Shown here piece after piece: positions 7,709 to 15,345 of a stretch of 24,878 nt of DNA. The first letter of the stretch is position 1. The number at the start of each line of letters is the position of its first letter. Position numbers and translations under genes: made by a program. The notes beneath the pieces are model-generated. The model was not told the DNA's origin, ran no database searches, and saw only the letters and a list, made by a program, of their open reading frames with translations. The stretch is from an uncultured Actinomyces sp. GTDB taxonomy: Bacteria > Actinomycetota > Actinomycetes > Actinomycetales > Actinomycetaceae. Where the stretch lies: NCBI GenBank assembly GCA_900556405.1, contig USPB01000002.1, positions 1-24,878 of the forward strand. Direction: 5' to 3'.

Positions 7709-8598
7709 TTAACTTTCGCTATCATGTTGTCTCGATCATCGGGATCTTCATCGCTCTCGCCGTCGGAGTCGTCCTGGGTGCTGGCCCGCTACAGAGCCGT
7801 ATCCACGCTGGGGTGAACGCGTCGTCGACTTCCACCGCGACCGATCCCCAGCTGAGCGCGCAGGCAGAAGCCGAGGCAGCGGGCCTGAAAGCCCTCGCTT
7901 CCTCGACGCTCGCGGGTTCGCTGACCGGTGCTAAGGTCGCGCTTGTCGTGCTCCCCGGTGCGTCGGACGATGACGTGACTGCTCTCCGTTTGACGCTCAC
8001 CGACGCCGGTGCGAACGTCGTCGGCCGTGTGACGCTGAGCGACAACTGGCAGTCCACCTCCATGAGCCAGTACCGGACGACTTTGTCGACGACGCTCGCC
8101 TCACATCTGAGCTCCGGTGCGGCCAAGACGGCTAGCGCGGATGGCGTGGTCGGCTACTCGATCGTTCAGGTGCTCACCTCGACCGGTTCCGAGACTGACC
8201 TGCTGCGGCAGATCCTGACGGACGAGTCTACCCCGATCATGACGATCGACGAAGATCCGGCCGGCGCCGCTACCACTATCGTCGCTGTCGGACCGCGCGC
8301 CCAGGCCGTCGCCGCAAATGGCGCGAGCCCTGCCGCAGTTTCCGCCAGCTCCGATGCCTGGGTTGGTTTGGCCCAGGCCGTCGGTTCGACGTCCGGTGTT
8401 CTCGTGGGTGATGCCTCGACACGTGACGCGATGATCACTTCTGTGCGCGCGAGCGGCACCGCCGTGACGACCGTGGATTCGGTCGGTACGACGCTGGCCG
8501 CCGTCGATACGGCGCTCGCCCTGTCCACGCCCGCCACCGGTGCCCGTGCCTTCGGTGTGGGTAACGGAGCACAGTCTGTCCTCCCGAGCACCAAGTAA
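7705..8598 (+). CDS. steB: SteB / MctB-like membrane-anchored protein
   Basis: This 297-residue protein starts at ATG 7705 behind GGAGGA and overlaps the steA stop. The N-terminus MINFRYHVVSIIGIFIALAV is a typical MctB/SteB start, with one transmembrane helix at about 8-28 that is probably an uncleaved anchor. The remainder is an extracytoplasmic Ala/Ser/Thr-rich domain with an Ala/Glu-rich helical stretch after the membrane segment (about 46-65). In M. tuberculosis this family member (Rv1698, MctB) limits copper build-up. In corynebacteria SteB partners SteA in cell separation. The name copper transporter is often applied, but no metal-transport channel is visible here. It is the last gene of the coupled run. 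Confidence 0.85.
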   Translation: MINFRYHVVSIIGIFIALAVGVVLGAGPLQSRIHAGVNASSTSTATDPQLSAQAEAEAAGLKALASSTLAGSLTGAKVALVVLPGASDDDVTALRLTLTDAGANVVGRVTLSDNWQSTSMSQYRTTLSTTLASHLSSGAAKTASADGVVGYSIVQVLTSTGSETDLLRQILTDESTPIMTIDEDPAGAATTIVAVGPRAQAVAANGASPAAVSASSDAWVGLAQAVGSTSGVLVGDASTRDAMITSVRASGTAVTTVDSVGTTLAAVDTALALSTPATGARAFGVGNGAQSVLPSTK

Positions 8599-8624
8599 AG
8601 CGCGTCAGGACGCGATTTTGCTCG

Positions 8625-8661
8625 TCGGCCCCCGCTGATCTGCCCAGATCCCGGGGGCCGA
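8625..8661 (+). terminator. Extended hairpin between steB and pyrG
   Basis: TCGGCCCCCG (8625-8634) pairs perfectly with CGGGGGCCGA (8652-8661), and inside it GATCT (8637-8641) pairs with AGATC (8646-8650) around GCCC. Only a weak TTCAT follows. It is likely the end of the steB transcript, as a terminator lacking a good U-tract. An RNA regulatory role cannot be excluded but the -10-like box lies downstream of it. Confidence 0.6.
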
Positions 8662-8677
8662 TTCATGCCAGGAGTGT

Positions 8678-8683
8678 TAGGCT
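8678..8683 (+). promoter_or_regulatory. Candidate -10 box of pyrG (possible leaderless mRNA)
   Basis: TAGGCT fits the actinobacterial TANNNT -10 pattern and ends 8 nt before ATG 8692, so transcription would start at or next to that ATG. No convincing -35 is seen 17 nt upstream. No strong ribosome site precedes ATG 8692, which agrees with a leaderless transcript. Confidence 0.35.
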
Positions 8684-8691
8684 GAAGTTCC

Positions 8692-10401
8692 ATGGTGAGT
8701 ACTTCAATGCGCACGGCTCGTGCGGATAATTCCATGACCAAGCATATTTTTGTCACGGGTGGCGTTGTGTCCTCGTTGGGCAAGGGCCTGACCGCCTCCA
8801 GCTTGGGTAGGTTGCTTCGCTCCCGGGGACTGCATGTGGTCATGCAGAAGCTCGATCCCTACATCAATGTCGATCCCGGCACGATGAATCCCTTCCAGCA
8901 CGGCGAGGTTTTCGTGACGGAGGATGGCGCGGAAACCGATCTCGATATCGGCCACTACGAACGCTTCTTGGATGTGAACCTGTCGGGCGCTGCAAATGCG
9001 ACGACAGGCCAGGTGTACTCCACGGTTATCGCTAAGGAACGCCGCGGCGAGTATCTGGGCGATACCGTTCAGGTTATTCCGCATATCACTGACGAGATTA
9101 AGAATGTGATGCGTCGCCAGGCGCAGCCCGACGAGAACGGCAATCGCCCCGACGTCATCATTACCGAAATTGGCGGCACGGTTGGCGACATCGAATCGCA
9201 GCCCTTCCTCGAGGCAGCCCGTCAGGTGCGCCACGACCTCGGACGGTCGAACGTCGCCTTTGTGCACGTGTCGCTCATTCCGTTCTTGCCTGCAGCTGGT
9301 GAGCTTAAGACGAAGCCGACGCAGCACTCCGTCAGTGCGCTGCGGTCGATTGGCATCGCGCCGGACGCGCTGGTGCTGCGTACCGATCGCGCGCTGCCCG
9401 AAGGGATCAAGTCAAAGGTTGCACTTATGTGCGACGTTGACCGCGACGCCGTTATCGAGTGTGCCGACGTGCCGTCGATCTACAACGTGCCGCTGACACT
9501 GCATCGCGAGGGTCTCGACGCCTACCTTGTCCAGCGACTCGGACTGTCCTTCCGCGACGTGGACTGGAAGGAATGGAAGGAACTGCTGGAGCGCGTTCAT
9601 TCCCCGAAGCACCGGCTCGAGGTTGCCCTCGTCGGAAAGTACATTGACCTGCACGACGCCTATCTGTCGGTGTCTGAGGCCATCAAGCACGGCGGTTTCG
9701 CGAACAACGCGCGGGTCGATATTCGTTGGGTCGCATCGGATACGTGCGAGACGCCCGAAGGGGCTGCGCGTGAGCTTGCCGGTGTGGATGCAATCGTCGT
9801 TCCCGGTGGATTCGGTATTCGTGGCATTGAAGGCAAGCTCGGTGCGCTGCGCTGGGCGCGCGAGCATCGTATCCCGACCCTGGGCCTGTGCCTGGGACTG
9901 CAGTGCATGGTGATCGAGGCTGCCCGTCACCTCGCCGGCATCCCGGGAGCTTCGTCGACCGAGATGGATCCCGATACGACCGAACCCGTCATCCACACGA
10001 TGGCTGACCAGCACGAATTCGTCGATGGGAGTGGCGATATGGGTGGCACGATGCGTCTTGGCGCATACCCCGCACACCTCGTCCCGAATTCGATTGTCGC
10101 CACCGTGTACGGTACGACCGATGTGAGCGAGAGGCACCGTCACCGTTACGAGGTCAACAATGCCTACCGCGACCGCCTCGAAGCGGCCGGCCTGAAGATT
10201 TCCGGCACCTCTCCGGATGGCTCGCTTGTTGAGTTCGTCGAGCTTGATTCGGCTGTGCACCCCTACTACGTTGCAACGCAGGCGCATCCGGAGTTCAAGA
10301 GTCGTCCGACGCGCCCGCACCCGCTGTTCGCGGGACTGATTGAAGCTGCGTTGAAGCGTCACGTGGGACGTTACTCTTCGCGCTCTGACGAAAAGGAATG
10401 A
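8692..10401 (+). CDS. pyrG: CTP synthase
   Basis: This enzyme converts UTP to CTP with ATP and glutamine. The frame is 569 residues from ATG 8692. Alternative starts are ATG 8707 (GGTGAG at 8694-8699) and ATG 8734, which gives MTKHIFVTGGVVSS, the conserved family N-terminus; the start is therefore uncertain by up to 14 residues. The N-terminal amidoligase domain has GGVVSSLGKGLTASS and the DPYINVDPGTMNP segment. The C-terminal class I glutaminase domain has the nucleophile elbow GLCLGLQC, then GDMGGTMRLGAY, HRHRYEVNN and the catalytic His/Glu in AHPEFKSRP. The order steB-pyrG-Nudix matches M. tuberculosis Rv1698-Rv1700. Its stop overlaps the next start. Confidence 0.96.
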   Translation: MVSTSMRTARADNSMTKHIFVTGGVVSSLGKGLTASSLGRLLRSRGLHVVMQKLDPYINVDPGTMNPFQHGEVFVTEDGAETDLDIGHYERFLDVNLSGAANATTGQVYSTVIAKERRGEYLGDTVQVIPHITDEIKNVMRRQAQPDENGNRPDVIITEIGGTVGDIESQPFLEAARQVRHDLGRSNVAFVHVSLIPFLPAAGELKTKPTQHSVSALRSIGIAPDALVLRTDRALPEGIKSKVALMCDVDRDAVIECADVPSIYNVPLTLHREGLDAYLVQRLGLSFRDVDWKEWKELLERVHSPKHRLEVALVGKYIDLHDAYLSVSEAIKHGGFANNARVDIRWVASDTCETPEGAARELAGVDAIVVPGGFGIRGIEGKLGALRWAREHRIPTLGLCLGLQCMVIEAARHLAGIPGASSTEMDPDTTEPVIHTMADQHEFVDGSGDMGGTMRLGAYPAHLVPNSIVATVYGTTDVSERHRHRYEVNNAYRDRLEAAGLKISGTSPDGSLVEFVELDSAVHPYYVATQAHPEFKSRPTRPHPLFAGLIEAALKRHVGRYSSRSDEKE

Positions 10402-11054
10402 GAGACGACATGCATTTTCTGTCGAGCGACCAGGTCCGGGCGATCGCGGATCAGCCGAGCCCTCACGAGGTTGCTGCGAGCGATGTCGTGTGGAGCGGCC
10501 GTATCGTCGACATGGTCGAAGATCATGTCGTTGTCGTGAAGGGGCAGGACCCGGTGGTGCGTCAGTACACCCGTCATCCGGGTGCTGTGGCCGTCGTGGC
10601 GATGCGCGGCGAGGCGGGGGCTGAGGAGATCCTCATGGAACGCCAGTACCGTCATCCGGTGCAGGCCAATCTGTGGGAGATTCCCGCTGGCCTCCTTGAT
10701 ATTCCTGGCGAAGATCCGCTCATTGCCGCCGAGCGTGAGCTCGCGGAAGAGACCGACATGAAGGCTGGCCGATGGGAGGTCCTCGTCGATTTCTTGACGT
10801 CGCCCGGCGGCACGAATGAGCCTCTGCGTGTTTTCCTCGCTCGAGAGCTCGCCGAGACCGGTACCGTGTTCGAGCGCGAGGACGAGGAGGCGACGATGCA
10901 GTATGCGTGGGTCCCGCTGGACCATGCTCTCGACATGGTCCTCTCGGGTCGCCTGCATAGCCCTTCTGCTGTCATCGGTATCCTCGCGGCGCATGCAGCT
11001 CGCGGTCGCAATTGGGAGGGGCTCAGGGCCGCCGATGCCCCGTGGATGCGGTAG
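10398..11054 (+). CDS. Nudix hydrolase, probable ADP-ribose pyrophosphatase
   Basis: This 218-residue protein is the counterpart of Rv1700, which hydrolyses ADP-ribose to AMP and ribose 5-phosphate. The start ATG 10398 overlaps the pyrG stop (ATGA). A second ATG at 10410, better placed relative to AAAAGGA (10391-10396), is possible. The Nudix motif is at about 98-121: AGLLDIPGED followed by R113-E-L-A-E117-E118, which hold the Mg-binding glutamates. The usual glycine after EEx is Asp (D120), and the upstream glycine is shifted by one residue, so the box deviates slightly from the consensus. WEIP (93-96) before the box is typical of ADP-ribose hydrolases. The substrate is inferred from family and locus. 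Confidence 0.88.
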   Translation: MRDDMHFLSSDQVRAIADQPSPHEVAASDVVWSGRIVDMVEDHVVVVKGQDPVVRQYTRHPGAVAVVAMRGEAGAEEILMERQYRHPVQANLWEIPAGLLDIPGEDPLIAAERELAEETDMKAGRWEVLVDFLTSPGGTNEPLRVFLARELAETGTVFEREDEEATMQYAWVPLDHALDMVLSGRLHSPSAVIGILAAHAARGRNWEGLRAADAPWMR

Positions 11055-11122
11055 CTAACGCTCCCTGGGCCCTAAGTCCCTCGACTTGTGGGCTGTCCAA
11101 CACTCCGATCCGCTTTTCGCAA

Positions 11123-11150
11123 CGCCGATTTATCTAAATTGGCGTACACT
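11123..11150 (+). promoter_or_regulatory. suf operon promoter with near-perfect palindromic operator
   Basis: A 22-bp palindrome spans 11123-11144: left arm CGCCGATTTA, centre TC, right arm TAAATTGGCG. Nine of the ten arm pairs are exact; the tenth is G11127 against T11140, and the two centre bases do not pair. A good -10 box TACACT follows immediately at 11145-11150, so the palindrome fills the -35/-10 region, the expected place for a repressor. The nearest regulator is SufR, encoded about 60 nt downstream. SufR binding here is inference. Confidence 0.65.
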
Positions 11151-11207
11151 CGTTTCCAGAGAAAAGCACACGGAGACGCACGCGAGAAGCGTCGGAGCGG
11201 AGGACAG

Positions 11208-11939
11208 GTGGCAGAGGAATCAGACGCCACAACCCGACAGCAGGTGCTCGATCTCATCGTCGAAAAGGGGCCGGTCACGGCCTCGTCAATTGCGAAGGTC
11301 TTAGGGCTGACAACCGCTGCCGTTCGGCGCCACATCACGTTGTTGCTCGAATCCAAAGAGATCGCGGAACACGAGCCAGGCGCACCGTCCAAGCGAGGAC
11401 GGGGACGTCCCGCCCGACATTACGTCGCAACGGAACGCGCTCACGTCCACCTGGCTGACGGTTACTCAGACCTTGCTACCAAAGCGCTGGGATATCTTGG
11501 GCAGCTCGGGGGAGAGGAAGCCGTCGAATCGTTCGCTGCGGCACGTTCGCGCGAGATCGAACGGCGATACGCCCCGATCGTGCGCGATGCCGGGACGGAT
11601 CCTCGCGTGCGTGCGCAGGCCCTCGCTGACGCCTTGACACAAGACGGCTATGCCGCGACCGTGCGCGATATTGGCGGTGGCACGCTTGCCGTCCAACTCT
11701 GCCAGGGCCATTGCCCCATCCAAAACGTTGCGGGCGACTTCCCGCAGCTGTGTGACGCCGAGACAATCGCTTTTGGCAAGCTCCTCGACGTCCATGTGCA
11801 AAGACTTTCCACGCTCGCCGGTGGTGGACACGTGTGCACGACCCACATTCCCGTGGGTATGCCCGTGATTCGCCCCGCAGCGCGGAACGTGCGACGCAAG
11901 TTGCACACAGGTAAGAACGAGAGGTTGATACAACAATGA
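11208..11939 (+). CDS. sufR: SufR, iron-sulfur-sensing transcriptional repressor of the suf operon
   Basis: This is a 243-residue protein from GTG 11208, with GGAGGA at 11199-11204. The frame is open further upstream, to 11088, but any such start would lie before the promoter -10 at 11145-11150, so it is rejected. Residues about 8-75 form a DeoR/ArsR-like winged helix (RQQVLDLIVEKGPVTASSIA, then TTAAVRRHI, then the wing RGRGRPARHY). The C-terminal half carries candidate cluster ligands C165-x3-C169-x12-C182 and C210. SufR proteins hold a [4Fe-4S] or [2Fe-2S] cluster and repress suf when clusters are plentiful. The first-gene position and the upstream palindrome support autoregulation. An ATGA overlap links it to sufB. 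Confidence 0.9.
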   Translation: MAEESDATTRQQVLDLIVEKGPVTASSIAKVLGLTTAAVRRHITLLLESKEIAEHEPGAPSKRGRGRPARHYVATERAHVHLADGYSDLATKALGYLGQLGGEEAVESFAAARSREIERRYAPIVRDAGTDPRVRAQALADALTQDGYAATVRDIGGGTLAVQLCQGHCPIQNVAGDFPQLCDAETIAFGKLLDVHVQRLSTLAGGGHVCTTHIPVGMPVIRPAARNVRRKLHTGKNERLIQQ

Positions 11940-13381
11940 CGCAGGCACCCGCCTCGGGCGCTGAGGCCCGTCGTATGACCGATGACGAGATCATCGAGTC
12001 GATCGGCGGTTATGAGTACGGTTGGCACGACTCCGACGACTACTCCAAGGACGTCCCCACCGGCATTAACGAAGAAATAGTCCGCTTTATCTCGGACGTG
12101 AAGGATGAGCCGCAGTGGATGCGTGAACGTCGTCTGAAGGCGCTTGAGCTCTTTGAGCGCAAGCCGATGCCCGCGTGGGGGCCGGATCTGTCCCACGTGG
12201 ATTTTGATGCGTTCAAGTACTACGTGCGCCCCACTGATCGCCAGGTCAATGACTGGGAAGATCTCCCCGACGAAATCCGTGACACCTATGATCGCCTCGG
12301 TATCCCGGAGGCTGAGAAGTCGCGTCTCGTGTCGGGTGTTGCCGCGCAGTACGAGTCCGAGGTTGTCTACCAGCAGATCCAGGAGGACCTGGAGCGTCAG
12401 GGCGTCATCTTTACCGACACGGACACGGGCCTGCGCGAATACCCCGAGATCTTCGAGGAGTACTTCGGCAAGTGTGTGCCCGCGGGCGACAATAGGTTCT
12501 CCGCGCTGAACACGGCCGCCTGGTCCGGTGGCTCGTTTGTGTACGTTCCCAAGGGCGTGCACGTGACCATTCCGTTGCAGGCGTACTTCCGCATTAATAC
12601 CTCGGCGATGGGGCAGTTCGAGCGCACGCTCATCATTGCTGACGAGGGCTCCTACGTGCACTACGTGGAGGGCTGCACCGCCCCGATTTACGATGAGAAC
12701 TCGCTGCACTCCGGCGTCATCGAGATCTTCGTGAAGAAGGACGCGCGCGTGCGTTACACGACCATTCAGAACTGGTCGACGAACGTTCTCAACCTGGTGA
12801 CTCAGCGTGCCATCGTCGAAGAAGGCGGAACCATGGAATGGGTTGACGGCAACATGGGTGCCGCGATCACCATGAAGTACCCCGCCTGCTTCCTGATGGG
12901 CGAACACGCCCGCGGCGAAACGCTGTCCATCGGCTTTGCCGGCCCCGGCCAGCAGCAGGACACCGGCGCGAAGATGGTGCACATGGCCCCCTACACCTCG
13001 TCATCGATTGTGTCGAAGTCCGTGTCGCGTGGCGGTGGCCGCACGTCCTACCGTGGCCTCGTCCAGGTTAACGCGCGTGCACGCCACTCCAAGTCGAACG
13101 TCCTGTGCGATGCCCTGCTGGTCGACAAGATCTCGCGTACCGACACGTACCCGTACGTGGACGTGCGTACGGACGATGTCGAGATGGGACACGAGGCGAC
13201 CGTGACCAAGGTGAGCGCCGATCAGCTGTTCTACCTGATGAGCCGAGGCCTCGACGAGAACGAGGCCATGGCGACGATCGTGCGTGGCTTCGTTGAGCCG
13301 ATCGCTAAGGAGCTGCCGATGGAGTACGCCCTCGAGCTCAACCGCCTCATTGAACTGCAGATGGAAGGATCCGTCGGCTGA
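11936..13381 (+). CDS. sufB: SufB, Fe-S cluster scaffold subunit
   Basis: SufB is the scaffold protein of the SufBC2D complex on which Fe-S clusters are built. It has 481 residues. ATG 11936 overlaps the sufR stop and lies 11 nt after GAGAGG; ATG 11978 (MTDDEIIESIG) is a possible shorter start. Conserved SufB blocks are clear: TIPLQAYFRIN, GQFERTLIIADEGSYVHYVE with C247, TTIQNWSTNVLNLVTQRA, SRGGGRTSYRGLV, C391 in LCDALLVD, and GHEATVTKVSADQLFYLMSRG. M. tuberculosis SufB carries an intein; this one is uninterrupted. It overlaps sufD by one base (TGATG). Confidence 0.97.
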   Translation: MTQAPASGAEARRMTDDEIIESIGGYEYGWHDSDDYSKDVPTGINEEIVRFISDVKDEPQWMRERRLKALELFERKPMPAWGPDLSHVDFDAFKYYVRPTDRQVNDWEDLPDEIRDTYDRLGIPEAEKSRLVSGVAAQYESEVVYQQIQEDLERQGVIFTDTDTGLREYPEIFEEYFGKCVPAGDNRFSALNTAAWSGGSFVYVPKGVHVTIPLQAYFRINTSAMGQFERTLIIADEGSYVHYVEGCTAPIYDENSLHSGVIEIFVKKDARVRYTTIQNWSTNVLNLVTQRAIVEEGGTMEWVDGNMGAAITMKYPACFLMGEHARGETLSIGFAGPGQQQDTGAKMVHMAPYTSSSIVSKSVSRGGGRTSYRGLVQVNARARHSKSNVLCDALLVDKISRTDTYPYVDVRTDDVEMGHEATVTKVSADQLFYLMSRGLDENEAMATIVRGFVEPIAKELPMEYALELNRLIELQMEGSVG

Positions 13382-14571
13382 TGACGACCCCCAACACTAT
13401 TGTCGAGACCATGAACAAGGCCCACTCGCACGGGGCGCACGCCGAGAGGGCGCACCCGTCGCGCGCGGATCGTCCCACCTCGTTCAACCTGAACGACATT
13501 CCCGCCCCTCACGGACGCGAGGAAGACTGGCGTTTCACCCCGATGCGCCGCATCGAGCGCCTCTTTGAGCCGGCGAACTACGACGCAGGCGATGCACCCG
13601 TTGCGGTTGACGCTCCTGATTCCGTTCTCGTCGAGTCGGTGTCGCGCGATGACTTGCGCCTCGGAACCGTGCTCGCGCCCGGCGACCGTACTGCGGTCGT
13701 CGCGTGGAACGGTTTCGAGCATGCGACCGTCGTCGAGATCCCGGCCGAGGCCGAGCTCGACGCCCCCGTGCGCATCAACGTCGCAGACGTCGAAGGCACC
13801 CGTGCACAGCACCTCGTGATTCGCGCAGGCGCTTTCTCCAAGGCGACGGTGATCCTCTCGCACAGCGGTTCCGCGCAGGCTGCGCTCAACCAGACCGTCG
13901 AGGTCGAAACGGGTGACAGCGCGAACCTGACCGTCGTGTCGCTGCAGGAATGGGACGACACCGTCCTGCACGCCTCGAACCAGCGCCTGGCATTGGGACG
14001 CGACTCCAAGCTGACCCACATCGTCGTCACCTTCGGCGGCGACCTCGTGCGTCTGTGCGCGGACACCGACTTCCGAGGTCCGGGCGCCGAGCTCACCATG
14101 CTGGGCATCTACTTCGTGGACGGCGGCCAGCATCTCGAGCACCGTGTCTTCGTGGACCACTCGCAGCCGAAGTGCTTCTCGCGCGTCACCTACAAGGGCG
14201 CCCTGCAGGGGAAGGACGCGCACTCGGTGTGGATCGGTGACTGCCTGATCCGCGAGGCCGCAGACGGTACGGACACGTACGAGTTGAACCGCAACCTGGT
14301 GCTCACCGAGGGTGCCAAGGCCGATTCCGTACCCAACCTCGAGATCGAGAACGGCGAGATCGAAGGCGCCGGACACGCCTCTGCGACCGGTCGTTTCGAC
14401 GACGAGCAGCTGTTCTACCTGATGAGCCGTGGTGTTCCTGAGCACGAGGCACGCCGCCTGGTCGTGCGCGGCTTCTTCGCCGAACTGATCAACCAGATCG
14501 GCGTCCCCGAGGTGGTCGACCACCTCATGGCAACCGTCGAGGCCGAGCTGGCCAAGTCCCGTAACAACTGA
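13381..14571 (+). CDS. sufD: SufD, Fe-S cluster assembly subunit
   Basis: SufD is the 396-residue paralogue of SufB that pairs with it in the SufBC2D complex and helps iron entry. The N-terminal part is SufD-specific (HGREEDWRFTPMRRI). The beta-helix core carries HLEHRVFVDHSQPKCFSRV and KGALQGKDAHSVW. The C-terminal block has the conserved histidine in GAGHASATG, followed by DDEQLFYLMSRGVPEHEARR and VVRGFF, the shared SufB/SufD signature that contacts SufC. The start ATG 13381 shares a base with the sufB stop. A short gap with TAAGGA leads to sufC. Confidence 0.96.
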   Translation: MTTPNTIVETMNKAHSHGAHAERAHPSRADRPTSFNLNDIPAPHGREEDWRFTPMRRIERLFEPANYDAGDAPVAVDAPDSVLVESVSRDDLRLGTVLAPGDRTAVVAWNGFEHATVVEIPAEAELDAPVRINVADVEGTRAQHLVIRAGAFSKATVILSHSGSAQAALNQTVEVETGDSANLTVVSLQEWDDTVLHASNQRLALGRDSKLTHIVVTFGGDLVRLCADTDFRGPGAELTMLGIYFVDGGQHLEHRVFVDHSQPKCFSRVTYKGALQGKDAHSVWIGDCLIREAADGTDTYELNRNLVLTEGAKADSVPNLEIENGEIEGAGHASATGRFDDEQLFYLMSRGVPEHEARRLVVRGFFAELINQIGVPEVVDHLMATVEAELAKSRNN

Positions 14572-14587
14572 GCTGTAAGGAATACAT

Positions 14588-15340
14588 ATGTCGACTCTGC
14601 GTATTAAGGATCTGCACGTCTCCGTCGAGACCGCCGAAGGCCCCAAGGAGATCCTCAAGGGCGTCAACCTGACGATCAACTCCGGCGAAATTCATGCCAT
14701 CATGGGCCCCAACGGCTCCGGTAAGTCCACCATGGCCTATGCCCTGGCCGGCCACCCCGACTATGAGATCACCTCGGGTGAGGCCTGGCTCGACGATCAG
14801 CTCATCACAGAGATGAGCGTCGATGAGCGCGCCAAGGCGGGCCTGTTCCTCGCCATGCAGTACCCCGTCGAGGTGGCCGGCGTCTCCGTCTCGAACTTCC
14901 TGCGCACCGCGAAGACCGCGATCGACGGCCAGGCACCCGCCCTGCGCTCGTGGGTCAAGGAAATGAAGACCTCCATGGAGAACCTGCGCATGGACCCCGA
15001 CTTCGCCGAGCGCGATGTCAACGTCGGCTTCTCCGGCGGCGAGAAGAAGCGCCTCGAGATCCTCCAGATGGAGCTCCTGAAGCCCTCGTTCGCTGTCCTC
15101 GACGAGACCGACTCCGGCCTCGACGTCGACGCACTGCGCATCGTGTCCGAGGGCGTCAACCGCGTTCACGGCGAGACCGGCTGCGGCGTCATGCTCATCA
15201 CGCACTACACCCGCATCCTGCGCTACATCAAGCCCAGCCACGTTCACGTTTTCGTCGACGGCCACGTCGCCGCTCAGGGTGGTCCCGAGCTGGCTGACGA
15301 GCTCGAAGAGAACGGCTACGACAAGTACCTGGGTCTCTGA
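14588..15340 (+). CDS. sufC: SufC, ATPase of the SUF complex
   Basis: SufC is the ABC-type ATPase that drives shape changes of SufB/SufD; it is soluble, not a transporter. Its 250 residues are the family length. Walker A is GPNGSGKST (40-48, K46), the Q-loop is AMQYPVEVAGVS, and the signature is FSGGEKKRLEILQM. Walker B is FAVLDETDSGLDVDAL with the H-loop histidine in LITHYTRILRY. SufC proteins characteristically have FSGGEKKR and DETDSGLD, both present. ATG 14588 is preceded by TAAGGA (14577-14582). Confidence 0.97.
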   Translation: MSTLRIKDLHVSVETAEGPKEILKGVNLTINSGEIHAIMGPNGSGKSTMAYALAGHPDYEITSGEAWLDDQLITEMSVDERAKAGLFLAMQYPVEVAGVSVSNFLRTAKTAIDGQAPALRSWVKEMKTSMENLRMDPDFAERDVNVGFSGGEKKRLEILQMELLKPSFAVLDETDSGLDVDALRIVSEGVNRVHGETGCGVMLITHYTRILRYIKPSHVHVFVDGHVAAQGGPELADELEENGYDKYLGL

Positions 15341-15345
15341 TCGCC

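Noticed and set aside
11088..11207. Upstream extension of SufR to 11088
   Set aside because: The extension covers the palindrome and -10 box; GTG 11208 has its own ribosome site.
11936..13381. Possible intein in SufB, as in M. tuberculosis
   Set aside because: The protein is normal length and its conserved blocks are contiguous.
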